64,000 nucleotides of DNA from Solanum dulcamara (Eukaryota; Streptophyta; Magnoliopsida; Solanales; Solanaceae): the NCBI RefSeq assembly GCF_947179165.1, contig NC_077244.1:16936949-17000948 (forward strand), in the 5' to 3' direction. The position numbers and the translations under genes are program-made. Position 1 is the first letter of the stretch, and the number at the start of each line of letters is the position of its first letter. This document shows, one piece after another, positions 25,056 to 37,470 of the stretch. Below the pieces are notes generated by a model. It was not told the DNA's origin. It saw nothing but the letters and a program-made list of their open reading frames with translations, and searched no databases.

Positions 25056-27252
25056 TGCATTTTCAAGTGAGAGCATCCCTCACTTGAAGGCCGATCAAAA
25101 CATAATTTTATATCTATGATGTTTCCCAATACTTGCTCGTCCCTTGTGCAAGATGCATTACAAAAATTTGACATGAACCTATGCAAGAGATTCAAAATTT
25201 CAAAATGGGGGGATAGAGTGTGATGCATGGAATGCAAGATCCTATATCTCATTTCTCAGCGAAACATTTATTTGAAGTTGGGGAGGAGGTTTATATCCTG
25301 AAAAGAGAGAGATAAATTGTAGATTGAAGAAAGCCTAAGTTGCCAGTTCAAAATTGTACATCTCTGGTCTGGTGTTAGTGCAAAGCAGTGCACTGACATG
25401 AAAATACAGAATTTGTGTCTCACAAGTGAACATTGGTGGCTGCTTATCTTAATCCGTTAAGTACCGATTGAAAAGCATACATGAATATCTTAGGTAAGTT
25501 TTTCTCGAACTCCTTTTGAGCTTATGCGCCATAAAAACATATCTTCTTTTATGTTGAGAGTGGGCACATTCATAATGCATTTGTGAATTATAGTTATTAA
25601 TAAAGTCCAAGGGTTTTCTTTATGCTATGGTTCTTTTCCAAGAAACAAAATTTTACTTAATCCTTATATTTCTCTATTTGAATCTTGAGTATTTTTGAGG
25701 CAAACTGGTTTGGTATATCCTTATGCTAGATTGAGAGGTGGCATTCTTATGAGAAAGTTTCCAAGGTTTTAGTTTTAGTTTAATTTTTTTTGCAACTCTT
25801 ATTAGAGGGACCACAAAAAATATTTATTTAGAAAATAATGAATAAAAAATAATTTTAAAAATGAAATGGAATAAGTGAATTTGAGGTAATGTCTTGCCAT
25901 TGCTCTTACATTCTTTGTTTGACTTTGTGATTTACAAGTGGGTTTGAATCCCATTATATTTTTTTAAAAGTCATTCGATTCGATTGATTTTGGAATTAAT
26001 TTGAATCCTTGTTTGGTTGTGATGCTTTTTGTGGGTATGGTTTTTGATTAATTCTTGTGTACACTTATTTTCTAGAACTTGTCCCAAAATCTATTTGAAG
26101 GCAAAATTCTAGATATGGCTTTGCTTGAAAGATGAACTTAGGCCCTCTTTGATTAATCACTTTACCCAAAAATTTCCTTCCTTTAACATTGATCTTAGTC
26201 ATCCAAATTGGGTCTAAAACTATTTCTTTGGTTACCATATTTCACACCTTGACCTTTTCTAACGTCTATCTTGAAACCCTCATGTCTCTTTATTTGAGAA
26301 TGAAGTGTGATATAGGCTAAAAGCTTAAGTTTGGGGGAGAAATGGAGAAAAAGAGGATGAAATTAATGTAGGCAAAAACCTATGTTTGGGGATTTAAGCA
26401 CCAAAAGAAATAAGGAATGAGCTTAAAAGTATTTAGAGCATGATAAGCTTCAATTAAAAAGTGCTTAAGTGAATTCATGGATGAAGGAACGAAAAGAAGG
26501 AAAACAAAAATTAGTGCTAGCTTGTGTTGTGCAAAATGCTCATGTTAAAAGAAAAATTGGATGTATGAACCAGAAAATAATGTTCTGAAAAGGAGAAATA
26601 AGGTGAAAAAAACTCAATGATGTGGGTGGTATGCTCAAATCAGAAGTGAAAGGATTAGGGAGGCATCTTAGTCACTCAACCAAATGATATCATACATTTT
26701 TCCCAAGCCTATGTTAATCCCACAAGTCGTTGGGGATTATGAGCCTTATCAATAAATATTAGTGGAGATTCACATATCGAGAAAGCATATGGTTCAATGT
26801 TACTTGAATTCCTTTATTAGAGTTAGCAAATTTATTTGTTCTATAATCCCTTGAATTAATATTTAAAAATTGTGAGTGGGATTCTCACTTGTGTGAGTGG
26901 CATTACACCTTTCATGTGAATATTGATGTCTTGATATCAATTTAGTTGCATGAATGCGATAAATTCTTTTGAATCCTCAAGCGAACCTTGAAGGTTGATG
27001 ATATTGACTTGAGATGCTTTGAAATAGTGCTTGAAAGAACTATTGTCCCTTATTGGTTCTTGATTTAAATGAGGAGGATTTTGAAAGAAAGAAAACCTTT
27101 GCATAGTTATTGATGGTGGAGCCCATAGTAAGTTGTGTTTATGTATTGAGTCTTTTGTTTTTGATATTGTAGAGACTTAGAATGTAATTTTGTGTGGATG
27201 AGGTCAAATCCTATGCTTAGTGAATATTTTGCTTAAGGACAAGCAATAATTC
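25056..27252 (+). other. F internal region without coding sequence
   Basis: About 2.2 kb of AT-rich sequence with no retroelement domain on either strand. It holds purine-rich words such as TTAAGTTTGGGGGAGAAA near 26320 and a second CTATGTTTGGGGATTTAAG near 26380, of the kind seen in internal spacers of Athila-like elements. I see no gene. Confidence 0.55.
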
Positions 27253-27268
27253 AAGTTTAGGGGTTGAA
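27253..27268 (+). other. Polypurine tract of element F
   Basis: AAGTTTAGGGGTTGAA directly precedes the 3' LTR start TGAGTTGG. The position fits the plus-strand primer. The purine run is imperfect. Confidence 0.6.
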
Positions 27269-28616
27269 TGAGTTGGTATTTTATCAACTAATTAAACTCA
27301 TATTCATGAATTAATGCCATTTTTAATACTAATCAACGAAATATTGGACCCTAGTTCGCTTGGATGTAGTTATTTCTTGAGAAATAAATTTTGACGGAGT
27401 TTTCACCTAAATAAATAACTAAACTGGCATCTGAAAAAATCCTTAAAATTTGAATCCTCCCTTCGATTGGCCCTTTACAATGGGGGATAGTCATTTAGTC
27501 GGTTAAAATCTGGTTCTGCTAGTTCTGGCTGATATGAATGGGTTTCAATTGTTATTTCACAATGAGGAATGGTGTTTCACTGGTTGAAATGCAAGGGAAG
27601 ACGCATGAATCAAGGGCCAAGTCATATTTGATGTTAGAAAGGCTTCCTTTGGAATATTCCAATCATATTTCATGCTAGAAAGACTTCTTCAGAATATTCC
27701 AGGTAGATTCTTCGGATATGTGTAACTATATACTCTTATATTCTTTTTATCATTGTATCTTAAACCGATCTTAGACTAAATTTGGAGATATCAAACCTAA
27801 TTTTAAGAGGAAATAGCCTACACATAACCTGAAGAGTGAAGATTGTGGGGTGAGCTTAAATGTGTAAATCTTAAGATCTTTCTTCCACAAATGGTTTTGT
27901 ATTGGATATTCATAGTTGTAGTGTTTCATTTCAGATTTGGATATTGTCGGTTTGATTCATACTTTGTGCTTTTGTAATTAGTTGAATATTATATTATTTA
28001 TGATTTGGATTTTTCATTCTATAATCACTCTCATGCTTTAACTGATCTCCAAGAGAGTGATCATCCCAAGGACTTACCTATGTCTTCATTTTGTTTTATA
28101 AAGAGGATTTTAGTGTAGGAAAGTTTGATTAGCAAAATTTGACAATTTTTTGGGCTATTGGACTAGAGCTTAAGAAAGTCTAGATCTAGGTATAACCCCT
28201 CATCTTATGGATTGAGCTAGGAATAGGATGTGTTAGTGTTTCCATATTGGGTTGTTTTAATTGTTATACTAGCTATGTTCAGAAATATTAGTCAAGTTAT
28301 ACTTACTTTTGATCTCGAGATACATATGGGTACTAGAGAACCCAATGCAAACATGAATTACCAATTTGTATATTGATAATGTTTGATTATTTGTGATGGA
28401 TTATTGACTATGAATTGAATCCGTATTTCCAAATCATTTTTCTATCCTCGGGTCAAAAGGTAGTTAATCCCATTATCCTTTATTTTTATAACCTTAGCTT
28501 AGTGGTTAGTTCTATATATGGTTCCTTGTAGATTTCTCCCTTACCTTATAAGTTGGGCTATATCTTTCTTATGACAACCTACATTTCTAATTTAGGAGTT
28601 CAGTTGAGCGGTATCA
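27269..28616 (+). repeat. F 3' LTR
   Basis: 1.35 kb, partner of 23014-24383. It starts TGAGTTGG and ends GCGGTATCA, then the target duplication GTGCC. The copies differ by many substitutions and several small indels. Confidence 0.88.
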
Positions 28617-28621
28617 GTGCC

Positions 28622-29995
28622 TCATGGTGGTGCAACCGTTTTAGCATCCCTAGCATCACTTAAGTGGTCGTCACTTTAGCAAGCTAGACAAATGAGGGGC
28701 TAGAAGCTTTAGCGACCCTAGCCACACATAGGCGTATGTCGCTATATCAGCCAAGGGCATAGTTAAGCAATTGTCGTTCTGCATGGCCAAGCCTCACATT
28801 TTGCGAGTGCCACTTAAAAGGCATTATTGACACCTTTTGCGGCACCTACAAGTTTTTAAGACCGTTTTGGTTTTTCTTTTGGTCATTTTATTGAGAATTC
28901 ATTTTGGTTCTTATGAGCTTATTTCTCTTTGGGTTTTAGTGTTTCTTTTTGGAATTTGATAGAGCTTTGCATGGAGACCTTCAAAAGGGAGTAATGAGTG
29001 CATATCAAATATAAACTCCTTCTTACTAAACCTCTCATTGCCCTCAAATGTTATTCTCATTGAGGTTTGTTACATGAGCTGAGTTTCTAGCTTTGCGAGC
29101 TTGAATTGTATCAAATTTTTGGACACAAGCTCAATTTACCATTTAAGATCTTTTGATAGAATCAATTTTGGAATTCCTAGCATAGGTCCCAAATTCCAAT
29201 TTGGACCCAATTTTTGATCTACCTCCAATTATAGTGTTTTTATGTACAAAAGGCCCGTATTGACGTTGTCGCTATAATTTGTAAGTGTAGCAGTATTTGG
29301 ATGTTATTTGGGAGGGGAAAGCTCCAGAATTGTGATTTTTGGTAGACCACACATTCTGTATTATGGTAGGGTATGGCTTCTCGATCATTAAAATGAACTT
29401 TTAATTTTAAAGTCATGCTGAACTGCTTGAATTGGGGTGGGTTTGTATATAATCGTGTATACTTTGCTTAAAGCTCATGTTTAGATGGTATTTTTGGATT
29501 CTCAAGAGTGTTACCATGCTTAATTTTATCTTTTTGTATATAATCGTGTATACTTTGCTTAGAGCTCATGTTTATTGGAATCTTTTTATTGTCCTTAGCC
29601 TAGCATAAGATAGGGTTTCCTTGGACTTCCATTTTAGAGCCGATAGGCACTAGAGATTCTTCAATATTGCTTTGGATGGATTTGCTTCCTGTAGATTGAT
29701 ATAGTAGACTTGGGTTTAATTAGCTAGGCTAACTCTGCTCTCATGACCTACAAACCATAAATCCCTCAATGCTTGGGTCCGGTGATTGTTATTTTATGAT
29801 TTTGGTTGCATTTGACTACTCATGATTTTGGTTAGAGTGGAACTTGGATGATTTATTTATCGCACTTGGTATGGGATTCCTTCATGACTTCTCATTATCA
29901 TTGCAGATTCAAGGTCTGGTCACTATTATATTCATCATCGCAAATTCAAGGTCTTGTTAATGTCAAACTTATATATATGTGATTAACTACTAGCA
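28622..29995 (+). repeat. E 5' LTR, right part
   Basis: Continuation of E's 5' LTR after F. It aligns with the 3' LTR from about 33250 on, for example GTAGCAGTATTTGGATG against GTGGCAGCATTAGTGGAT and GAAAGCTCCAGA against GAAGCTCTAGA. The distal end is lost: sequence passes into RT near 30000 without a primer site or gag. Confidence 0.65.
29442..29574 (+). repeat. 42-bp direct repeat, 91-bp spacing, in E 5' LTR
   Basis: A 42-base segment starting TTTGTATATAATCGTGTA and ending GCTCATGTTTA occurs at 29442-29483 and again at 29533-29574 with one mismatch. It looks like a local duplication within the LTR. Confidence 0.85.
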
Positions 29996-30002
29996 GCTGA
30001 AC

Positions 30003-32595
30003 AAAGAGTTTGTGAAGAATTATTATCCTATGTTCGTATTAATGAACTTTTGATAAGCTTCAAGGTGCGACACTATTTTCTGAGATTGACTTGAGATCCA
30101 ACTACCTTCAACTGAGGATTACAGTCATAATGAGTTCCTAGTGACATCTTTTACATTGACTAATGCTCCTACTGCCTTTATTAAGTTAATGAACTGTGTG
30201 TTTAGGACATACCTTGACTCCTTCATCATAGTCTTCATTGACAACATATTGGTATACTTAGAAGCCGTAGAGAGCATGAGAAAGATTTGAGGATTGTGCT
30301 CCAAACATTGAGAGATCAATAGATTTATGTGATGTTCTCAAAATGTAAACTTTTTCTAGATTCTACAACATTCTTGGTGCACACGGTATCCTAAGATATC
30401 ATCATGGTTGATACCGCAAAGATTGAAGCTATTTGTGATTGGTCTAGGCCTACTTAGTTACTAAAATTTGTAGATTCATTGGATTAGCGAGTTACTATCG
30501 ATGCTTTATTAAGGGATTTTCTACAATTGTAGTGCCATTAACTGGCTTAACTTGCCAGGATATCTCTTTTGAGAGGTTGGAGGAGTGTGAGTTGAGCTTT
30601 TAGAAAATAAAAGAGTTGGTTACCACCTCTCCAATATTGACTCTTCTAGTTGAGGGCGAGGACTTCAAAGTGTATTATAATGCATTCAATATTCGTTTGA
30701 GTTGTGTATTAATGTAGGGAGACTGGGTTATAGCTTATGCAGTGAGGAATCTTAATATACCTACCCCAACTCTGACTTAGAGTTGGTGGAAATAGTTTTT
30801 GTGCTTAAGATCTAGAGGTACTTCCTGTATGGAGTTCATGTTACATATACACTGACCATAGGAGTATTTAATAAATTATGAGTTGAAGGGACCTTAATTC
30901 GACACATCTCCATTGTATGGAGCTCCTAAACGACTATGACCTCTCTATTCTCTACCATCAGGGAAAATCAAATGTAGTAGCAGGGGTCTTGAGACGGAAT
31001 GACGTGAGTATCAATAGTATCACCTTCATTTCTATTTCAGAGAAACCTTTTTCTTTAGATAACTAGTATTTATCCAACAACACAATTCATTTGTATATAT
31101 CATATTCTAGGCTGGTGTTGGCTTATATAGGAGTTCAAATGTCTCTTCTAGATTGGATTCATGGACTTTGGTTCGAGGTTGATGACTTGGTAACTCTTTA
31201 AGGTTGGGTTTTCATAGTGATGCCAGGAAGGCTACCTTAGACTTAAACATGGTTTTGAGATTGGATGGATGTTTATTTATTTCAAACTTGGATTTTGATT
31301 CGGCTGATCCTTCATGAATCCCATGATTCAAGATATTCCATCTATCTAGGTACAGTGAACATGTACTGTAATAAAAGGCAACAGTACTAGTGAAGAATAT
31401 GAGGAGAGATGTAAACGACTAGATCTCTTGTTGCTTTTTCTATCCACAGGTAAAGGCCTAGAACTTGAGGCCTGGTTGCGAGCTTCAAATATTACCTATT
31501 CTAGAGTGGAAGTGGGAGCATATCACCATGGGTTTCATGATGTGTTTGCCTCAAATTTCTAGAGGTGTTGACAATATTTGGGTCCCATGGATAGATTGAC
31601 AAAGTTGGCAAACTTCCTTTAGTGTTGAAATATTAGATCATACCTAAATTTGTAAGGTGGTTAATCTTCATGGTGTTCCCATATTAATCATCTCAAAATG
31701 AGTTTCACAGTTCATTTCTAGCCTTTGGAGGACTTTTCAAGAGGAGTTGGGCACCCGTGTCGACCTTAGCACAATATTTAACCCACAAAAAGTTGGCCAG
31801 TCAAAGTGCACTATTCATGTTTTTAAGAATATGTTTTGGGAGTATATTATGGACTTTGGAGTCTATGGAACTAGTTCTTGTCATTGATAAAGTTTACATA
31901 TAGGAACAACTACCACTCTAGTATTCAGATGGCCCCATTTGAGGCCTTATATGGTAGGAATTGACGCTCTATGATCTGCTAGTTTGAGTCTACTGAGCCT
32001 AGACTGTATGCTACCAATTTTCTTCAGGAGGTCATAAATCATGTGAGGGTGCTTTAGTATAGGCTCAGGACTACTCAAAGTAAACACCAGAGGTATGCTG
32101 ATCATAGGCATCAACCGTTGAGGTTTTCAATTGGCGACAAAGTATTCCTCGTAGTATCACTCATGAAGGGTGTGATGAAGTTTTAGAGGCAGGGAAAGCT
32201 AAGCCCGAGGTATATAGGGCCTTTTGAGATTTTTAGGACAGTTGGAGATGTCGCTTATGAGTTATCCCTGCCTCCAGTATTTTCAGCAATCCACCTAGTT
32301 TTCCATTTGTTGATGCTACAGTGGTATGTTCTAGATGAGTCTTATGTGATTCAGGGTGATTCAACTAAGTTTTATGATCATTTGACCATTGTGGAGGATC
32401 TAGTTACCATTCTAGCGAAAGATATAAGGCAGTTGCGTTCTAGAGCCATTCCTATGGTTAAGGTCATTGTAGGCATTGTCCAACCAAGGAGACTACCTAG
32501 GAAATTGAGCAAGAGATGTCAAAGAAGTTCAACGGCTTATTTAATCCTTCATGTACTTCTTGACTCTTACTTTCACGGAAAAAGTCCATTTTAGT
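30003..32595 (+). pseudogene. Element E pol remnant (RT-RNaseH-IN-chromodomain)
   Basis: Reverse transcriptase begins at about 30020 (LFDKLQGA-like, then [15 protein letters not shown]). The catalytic box is FIDN at 30234-30245 instead of FIDD, which would abolish polymerase activity. RNase H follows (YYNAF where YCDAS is usual, near 30670). Integrase core is at about 31490-32000 (WKWEHITMGFM, LHGVPILII, GTRVDLSTIFNPQ). Then come RYVGPFEI-like text near 32210 and a chromodomain-like end (ILAKDIRQLRSRAIPMVKVIV, to 32475). Many stops and frameshifts. No gag or protease precedes it. Confidence 0.82.
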
Positions 32596-32604
32596 AGTGG
32601 ATGT

Positions 32605-35209
32605 TGTAATGATCCTCTATGTCATTTCTATGTAATGCCTTTTTTCTTATTTTAGAGTGTTTCTATAATGACCCCAATTAATTTATGACTTCCTAGAATT
32701 GATTTTTTGGCTGCCTAGTCATTTGTTTGACTTTTATGCCCTTTATTGTGTTTTGGAGATTTTGAAACTTGAATAGTTGACTCTGATAAAAATGTCAGGT
32801 AAATAATCATAGAATAGAATTCGGTTGGTTCAATTAGATCTGAAAGGGTCCTTTTAGACTTGTGGCATGGTTGGCTCATTTCTCGAGGCTTTCTATGAGA
32901 GTTTCAACCATTAGGAAACATAATTGCATGAGAATTATGTCATTGCGATTAGATCCTGAATGTCGATTTTGGTCTAGCGACCTTTCATTCAATTACCGAG
33001 GCTTTCAGTCTCATTTTCACTTTCTTATGGAATTTGGCTCATAATAAAACATGAATATGAGACCAAATTTTCCCCGAGACAGCCTCGGATGGAAGTTTTG
33101 ACAGTTCTTTTGAGTCAAGAATCTGAAATTTGAATGGGTTATCATATTTCATTTGCACACATGGGGTTCTGAACAAATTCTTGGCACCCTTTCCAAGAAT
33201 TAAGAGTTTGAGAAAACTAGTTAAAGTGTTGAAATCTGGTGCAGGCTTTTAGCGACAAGAATATGGGCTTTTTAACGACCAAATTTTACCTTTTAGTGGC
33301 GAGAATTTCTGGTATTTTAATTTTGAAAATCAATTTCATCCTTATTTTCTAAACACGATGTCTCTTTTGTTTTAGCTCCTTATCGGTGATTCAAAGGCTA
33401 GGTTGCTTGGAATTCGTGTGTCCACGTGTTGGAGTGGTAGAAAATCATTGGGGGTCCTATGTTTGAGGTAAGTTTAGGTGTAAAGGGGCTGCCAACCCTC
33501 TTCTTCCCTGGCATTCCATTACTAAAATTTTGCATGGTGCTCATTTGGGCTATTCCGAGCCCCAAATTTTGTTCCATTTTGGGACACAAGTTTGGGGAGA
33601 TACTTATGACCTTTTATGGATTTAGTTTCATAATTTTAAGCACGGGTCCCATATTCTCGTTTTAGACCCCAAAATTAGTCTAGTCTCTTTTCAGGTGATT
33701 TTAGTGTCAGAATGACTGTATTAAATTTGCGATCGTATTTTTGATAGTGTGGCAGCATTAGTGGATATATTGAATGGAGAAGCTCTAGATAAATGATTTA
33801 GAAAGAGTGTGGTCAGCCTAAAGGTAGGCTACTACTTCCCATCCTTTAGATTGAGCTTGAATATGTAACTTTAAGTTGATTTGTGTGAATTTGGGGTAGT
33901 TATCTAGCCGATCATGCTTAGCATCTTAGAGTCCATGCCTTAGGCTTATTTTTGGATATTTTGGGATCTTCAACAGGATGATTTCATTTATGTTGATCAT
34001 CCTTACCTTATAGTGTGTTAAATATGTGTTTATATGTTGATGTCGAGCATGTTTTTCCATATTATAGGGTTAGACTAGTGTTTCCATAGACATGCATTAT
34101 TTTGAGACTATAGGCCTTATTACCCCTCTAACATCACTCTGAACGGCTTATCTTTATGTAGAATTATATAGCCAACTTGGGGTTGATAGTCTGAGCCTTA
34201 GCTGGGGAGTAACCTAGTGCTTGATACCTTTTATTGATAATTTCCTCCTTCCATTGGCTTCTATGTACTTGGTTCATGTTTGGAGGCATCTCATCCATTC
34301 AGATTGGACTTTGTTCAGGCTTGGAGTGATTTGTTTATGGAACTCAGTATGTGGTTGTTCTCTTGAGACTCGTCTCGCTGATGGTCCTAAATATATTCGA
34401 CTAGTCTCAATTATTAGTTAGAGTCCTAATTCATTCCGGTGGGTCATGGTAAAATACCCTACCTTAGATCTCATACTTGGTTAGTGTCCTTCGCATATAT
34501 TCAGCTTTGGTTAGAGTCCTCAACTATCTTCAGCCTTTGTTAGAGTCCTTTGCTGTCTTTAGCTTCGTTAGAGTCCTTGACTATCTTCAGCCTTGGTTAG
34601 AGTCTTTGGCATATATTTCGCTTTGGTTATAGTCACTGGCACATCTTCACCCTTTGTTAGATTCGTTGGCTCTTTTTCCGCCATAATTGAAGATCCTAGC
34701 ACTCAGTTGACTCAGTTCAAGTCTGTGAAAGATCGTGGTAATCTTTGCAGTATCTTTAGGTTCTCCTTGTGGTTCTTAAATCTTTTGTGCACCTATCGAG
34801 CTTATGGGGGTCTGTTCAAGTTTTACTTAAACTTGCGCATGAGTATTACCTATGGGCTTCTGGGGACCTAGTTAGATTTAGCTAGTTATACTTTCTTCCT
34901 TTTATGTTCTTAGTACACTCTAGTGCATTCCTGTTAGTTTTCAACTCTATTGACCTCTATTGTGTTTAAACTCTACCATTTCATATTAATTTTATAATTC
35001 TTTCTCAGTCGGCCTATGATGCCTAATGAGTACTTGTTATTTTGGTACACATACTACACGATGCATCTATTTTCATGATGTAGGTTAGAGCATCAGCTAC
35101 CAGCATTGAGATCGATCTTGCATTAGTATGATTCAAAGATGAGGGTTAGCACATGGAGTTCTAGTCTTCACTTGACTCCATCTATATATAGTGGCTAGTC
35201 TTTTGCTTT
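32605..35209 (+). repeat. E 3' LTR (3' truncated)
   Basis: About 2.6 kb from TGTAATGATCCTC, preceded by the pol end and a short TTTTAGTAGTGGAT tract. It aligns with 22526-23013 and 28622-29995. It carries a minisatellite at 34477-34681. Near 35209 it stops and the first 320 bases of a related LTR follow in reverse orientation. Confidence 0.75.
34477..34681 (+). repeat. Minisatellite in E 3' LTR
   Basis: About seven diverged tandem units of 28-31 bases built on GGTTAGAGTCCTTGGC followed by ATCTTCAGCCTT-like text. Units differ by several bases and by 1-3 base indels. I do not see an equivalent array in E's 5' LTR. Confidence 0.82.
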
Positions 35210-35533
35210 TTGAGAAAAGTCTTTATTTCTATGGTCCAATTAGAGCCTCGAGAAGAAAGAAAACCATTGCAATAACCTAAAATGGCCCTTTTGGAGCTAA
35301 TGGAACTTTCTGAATTCCATTCTAAGGTTGTTTTCCTAGTGTTTTGACCAAAGTCAACAGTTCAAACTCTAAGAACTCCAAAACGCAGAAACTGGCATAA
35401 AAATCAAACGAACGACCAGATGACCAAATTGTTAGTCCCAACAAATCATAAATTACTTGGGGTCACCACAGAAAAGCTCTAAATGCTTAAAAGATTAGAA
35501 AACAAAGGAAATGACCTTGAGGATCATTACAAC
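35210..35533 (-). repeat. E': start of an E-family LTR in reverse orientation
   Basis: The minus strand starts TGTAATGATCCTCAAGG at 35533 and runs leftward with TTTGACCAAAGTCAAC-like and TTCTCGAGGCTCTAATTGG text. It matches the first 0.3 kb of the E LTR at 32605-32930. With E's 3' LTR this forms a long inverted repeat. The word TTTTAGTAGTGGATGTTG at its outer side is the same as that preceding E's 3' LTR. Confidence 0.75.
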
Positions 35534-36285
35534 ATCCACTACTAAAAGGAATTTTATCAGCAAAATTCAATGGACAGAAAAAGCTTCAAGGCAAGAAAGA
35601 ACAAGGGTATCAGTCCTACAAGCTTAGCCAGACCCTCAGACACCCTCTCGAATCAGACAATGCCATCACAGATCACAAGCTAAGAGGAAAGATCCTCAAT
35701 TTCACTTCAAGGCTCCAAAATTCCTCAAATTCCCCTTTTGGGCTCTAACTATTGCCCAACAAATTAAAAATTGACCGGGAGAACTAAATCCATCTAAGAA
35801 AACAAAAGCCATACTGAAATCACCAAAATGAAAAACACAAAACCATGGCAGATGTAACTCAACAAAAATTAAAGTACTTGCCTGATGCTCCAAATCCAAT
35901 ATCTTCTAGCCACCTAGAGCATTATGCCAGTCCTTAGCTGGCCTAAAGATCTCCAACACCATATGATATTTGCTTACAGCACCATACCAGACAAACCATG
36001 AAGGAGTTACATACTATATCGAAGCATTGGAGAGTGACACATGCTAAAATAAGGAGCTCAACCAAGGCAAAGCCCAAAATTCCAATCTTAGCTTCAAAAT
36101 TCAACAATACAAAATAAAGCTTAACCTTTTGAAACTTCATTCTATTCCAAAGAGAGATTATCCCACAAATGAGAAAGTTGCACTAAGTCTAGTTCTATGA
36201 CTTCTACCACAGAAATTGTTGAAAAGCCGACACCATATGCCCATAAGTACTATGCGAGCGAAAATCTGATCCAACCAACCTAGAG
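35534..36285 (-). mobile_element. E' adjoining fragment, structure unresolved
   Basis: About 750 bases, presumably part of the same minus-strand relative because it leads into its LTR start. The minus strand contains GGCTAGAAGATATTGG and GGCAAGTACTTTAATTTT, weakly like the E LTR near 33430-33490, so it may be LTR rather than internal sequence. No protein domain is recognisable. Open frames at 35702-35899 and 35943-36140 are unassigned. Confidence 0.4.
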
Positions 36286-37470
36286 TTAGGACCCAAGGCT
36301 GGGGCTTAGATGTGACATGGCGAATGAGACACCCAAAGGTACCTAACCCAAGTCTCGTAGCATTTATTAAGAATTTCATTGGTAATGATAAAAAAATAAA
36401 GCAAAAACATAAAAGATATAAGGACTAAGGGAGATAACATAGAATAGAAATCATAGGCAACATTAAAACATCTTCTATTTGTCCAACAATAACTATACTT
36501 TCTTTAGACTTGGCAGGGGATAAGACATATCCCTAGCTCACCCACATGATAAGTATTCAAAATTACCATGAGATTAGCTAAAGTCTATAAATGTAAATAG
36601 TAAGAAAAGGAAATAGAATGTTGTTCCCGAAACATGGGAACTCACCAACTAAGTAGCCTTCAATGATCAAACTAGCCACGTGGAGGAAAATATGGAGCAA
36701 CGTCGGTCCCTACATAGTGATATCATGTAGGCAAAAATATGCATTAGTAATTTGAATGTACTAAGTATGTGAGCATGTAATACAATATATCATTATACAA
36801 TAAGGTGATGCAATGGACTATGTTAGAACCTTGCAATTATTTGAAATACCATTTAGAGTTATAAAGCTTAGTCTATGAAATATAGAAACCATCGTGAATA
36901 ATAAAAGAAACTTAAATATTATAGAGGTAATTCTAAGTCATTATAAGAAAGCATATACTTGCAAAGTACCATGAATCGTAAATAAGTATACCATAAACCT
37001 TTTGAAAGGAATCTTTAAACTTTGTGAGAGCATATACTTTACTTTGTGCTAGATATAATAGAAATCATATGTTATTTCTTAAACATCAGAAGAGGGACCT
37101 TGTACCTTTTTGAGAGTGATTGTTAACCGACATCAGCCCTATGAGCTATAACATGGAGTTCCAATATTACCCTATATCGGAGGAAAAGGGGGAGACTACT
37201 TGCCAAGGTAGACTCCGTCATGCCTAAGTTAATCCACTAAGCTAATGTTTGAACCAGGTTCTTACCCCTAGTTCTTAGAATCGGGTACACACCTTCAGGC
37301 CTTGATATTTCGGGTATTCACCTCTTAGATATTTAGGTATTTTCCCCTATCTCCTTTATACCTATGGTGGCACGTAGTTTTGGGACATGGGTATTCACCC
37401 CTAGTCCAGCTCGGTGCTAGGTAAGTTCTTAATAGAATAATATTTAAATATCATGATAACATAGTCTCGG
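36286..37470 (-). repeat. B': distal 1.2 kb of a B-family LTR, reverse orientation
   Basis: The reverse complement contains CTCATTCGCCATGTCACATC, also found near the end of C's LTR, and CCAGCCTTGGG. It aligns with solo LTR K from about 6105 to 7082. It ends at AACATAGT, and the next base starts B's own 5' LTR in the opposite orientation. It thus makes an inverted pair with 38380-39447. Confidence 0.7.

Larger units (their letters stand above)
23014..28616 (+). mobile_element. Element F: non-autonomous LTR element with tRNA-Asp-type primer site
   Basis: A 5.6-kb unit bounded by LTRs 23014-24383 and 27269-28616. Perfect 5-base target duplications GTGCC flank it at 23009-23013 and 28617-28621. 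The internal region has a primer site resembling that of Athila-type elements, one short gag-like open frame and a purine tract. It has no recognisable protease, RT or integrase, so mobilisation would have needed an autonomous relative. It sits inside E's 5' LTR. Confidence 0.88.
22526..35209 (+). mobile_element. Element E: decayed chromovirus with nested element F
   Basis: Plus-strand Ty3/gypsy element. The 5' LTR lies at 22526-23013 and 28622 to about 29995 (split by F), the pol remnant at about 30003-32595 and the 3' LTR from 32605. LTR starts are TGTAGTGACCCTCC and TGTAATGATCCTC. Gag, protease and the primer site are missing between the 5' LTR and RT, so a deletion has removed them. The 3' LTR is cut near 35209 by an inverted relative (E'). 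No target duplication can be matched because the right end is lost. Confidence 0.75.
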
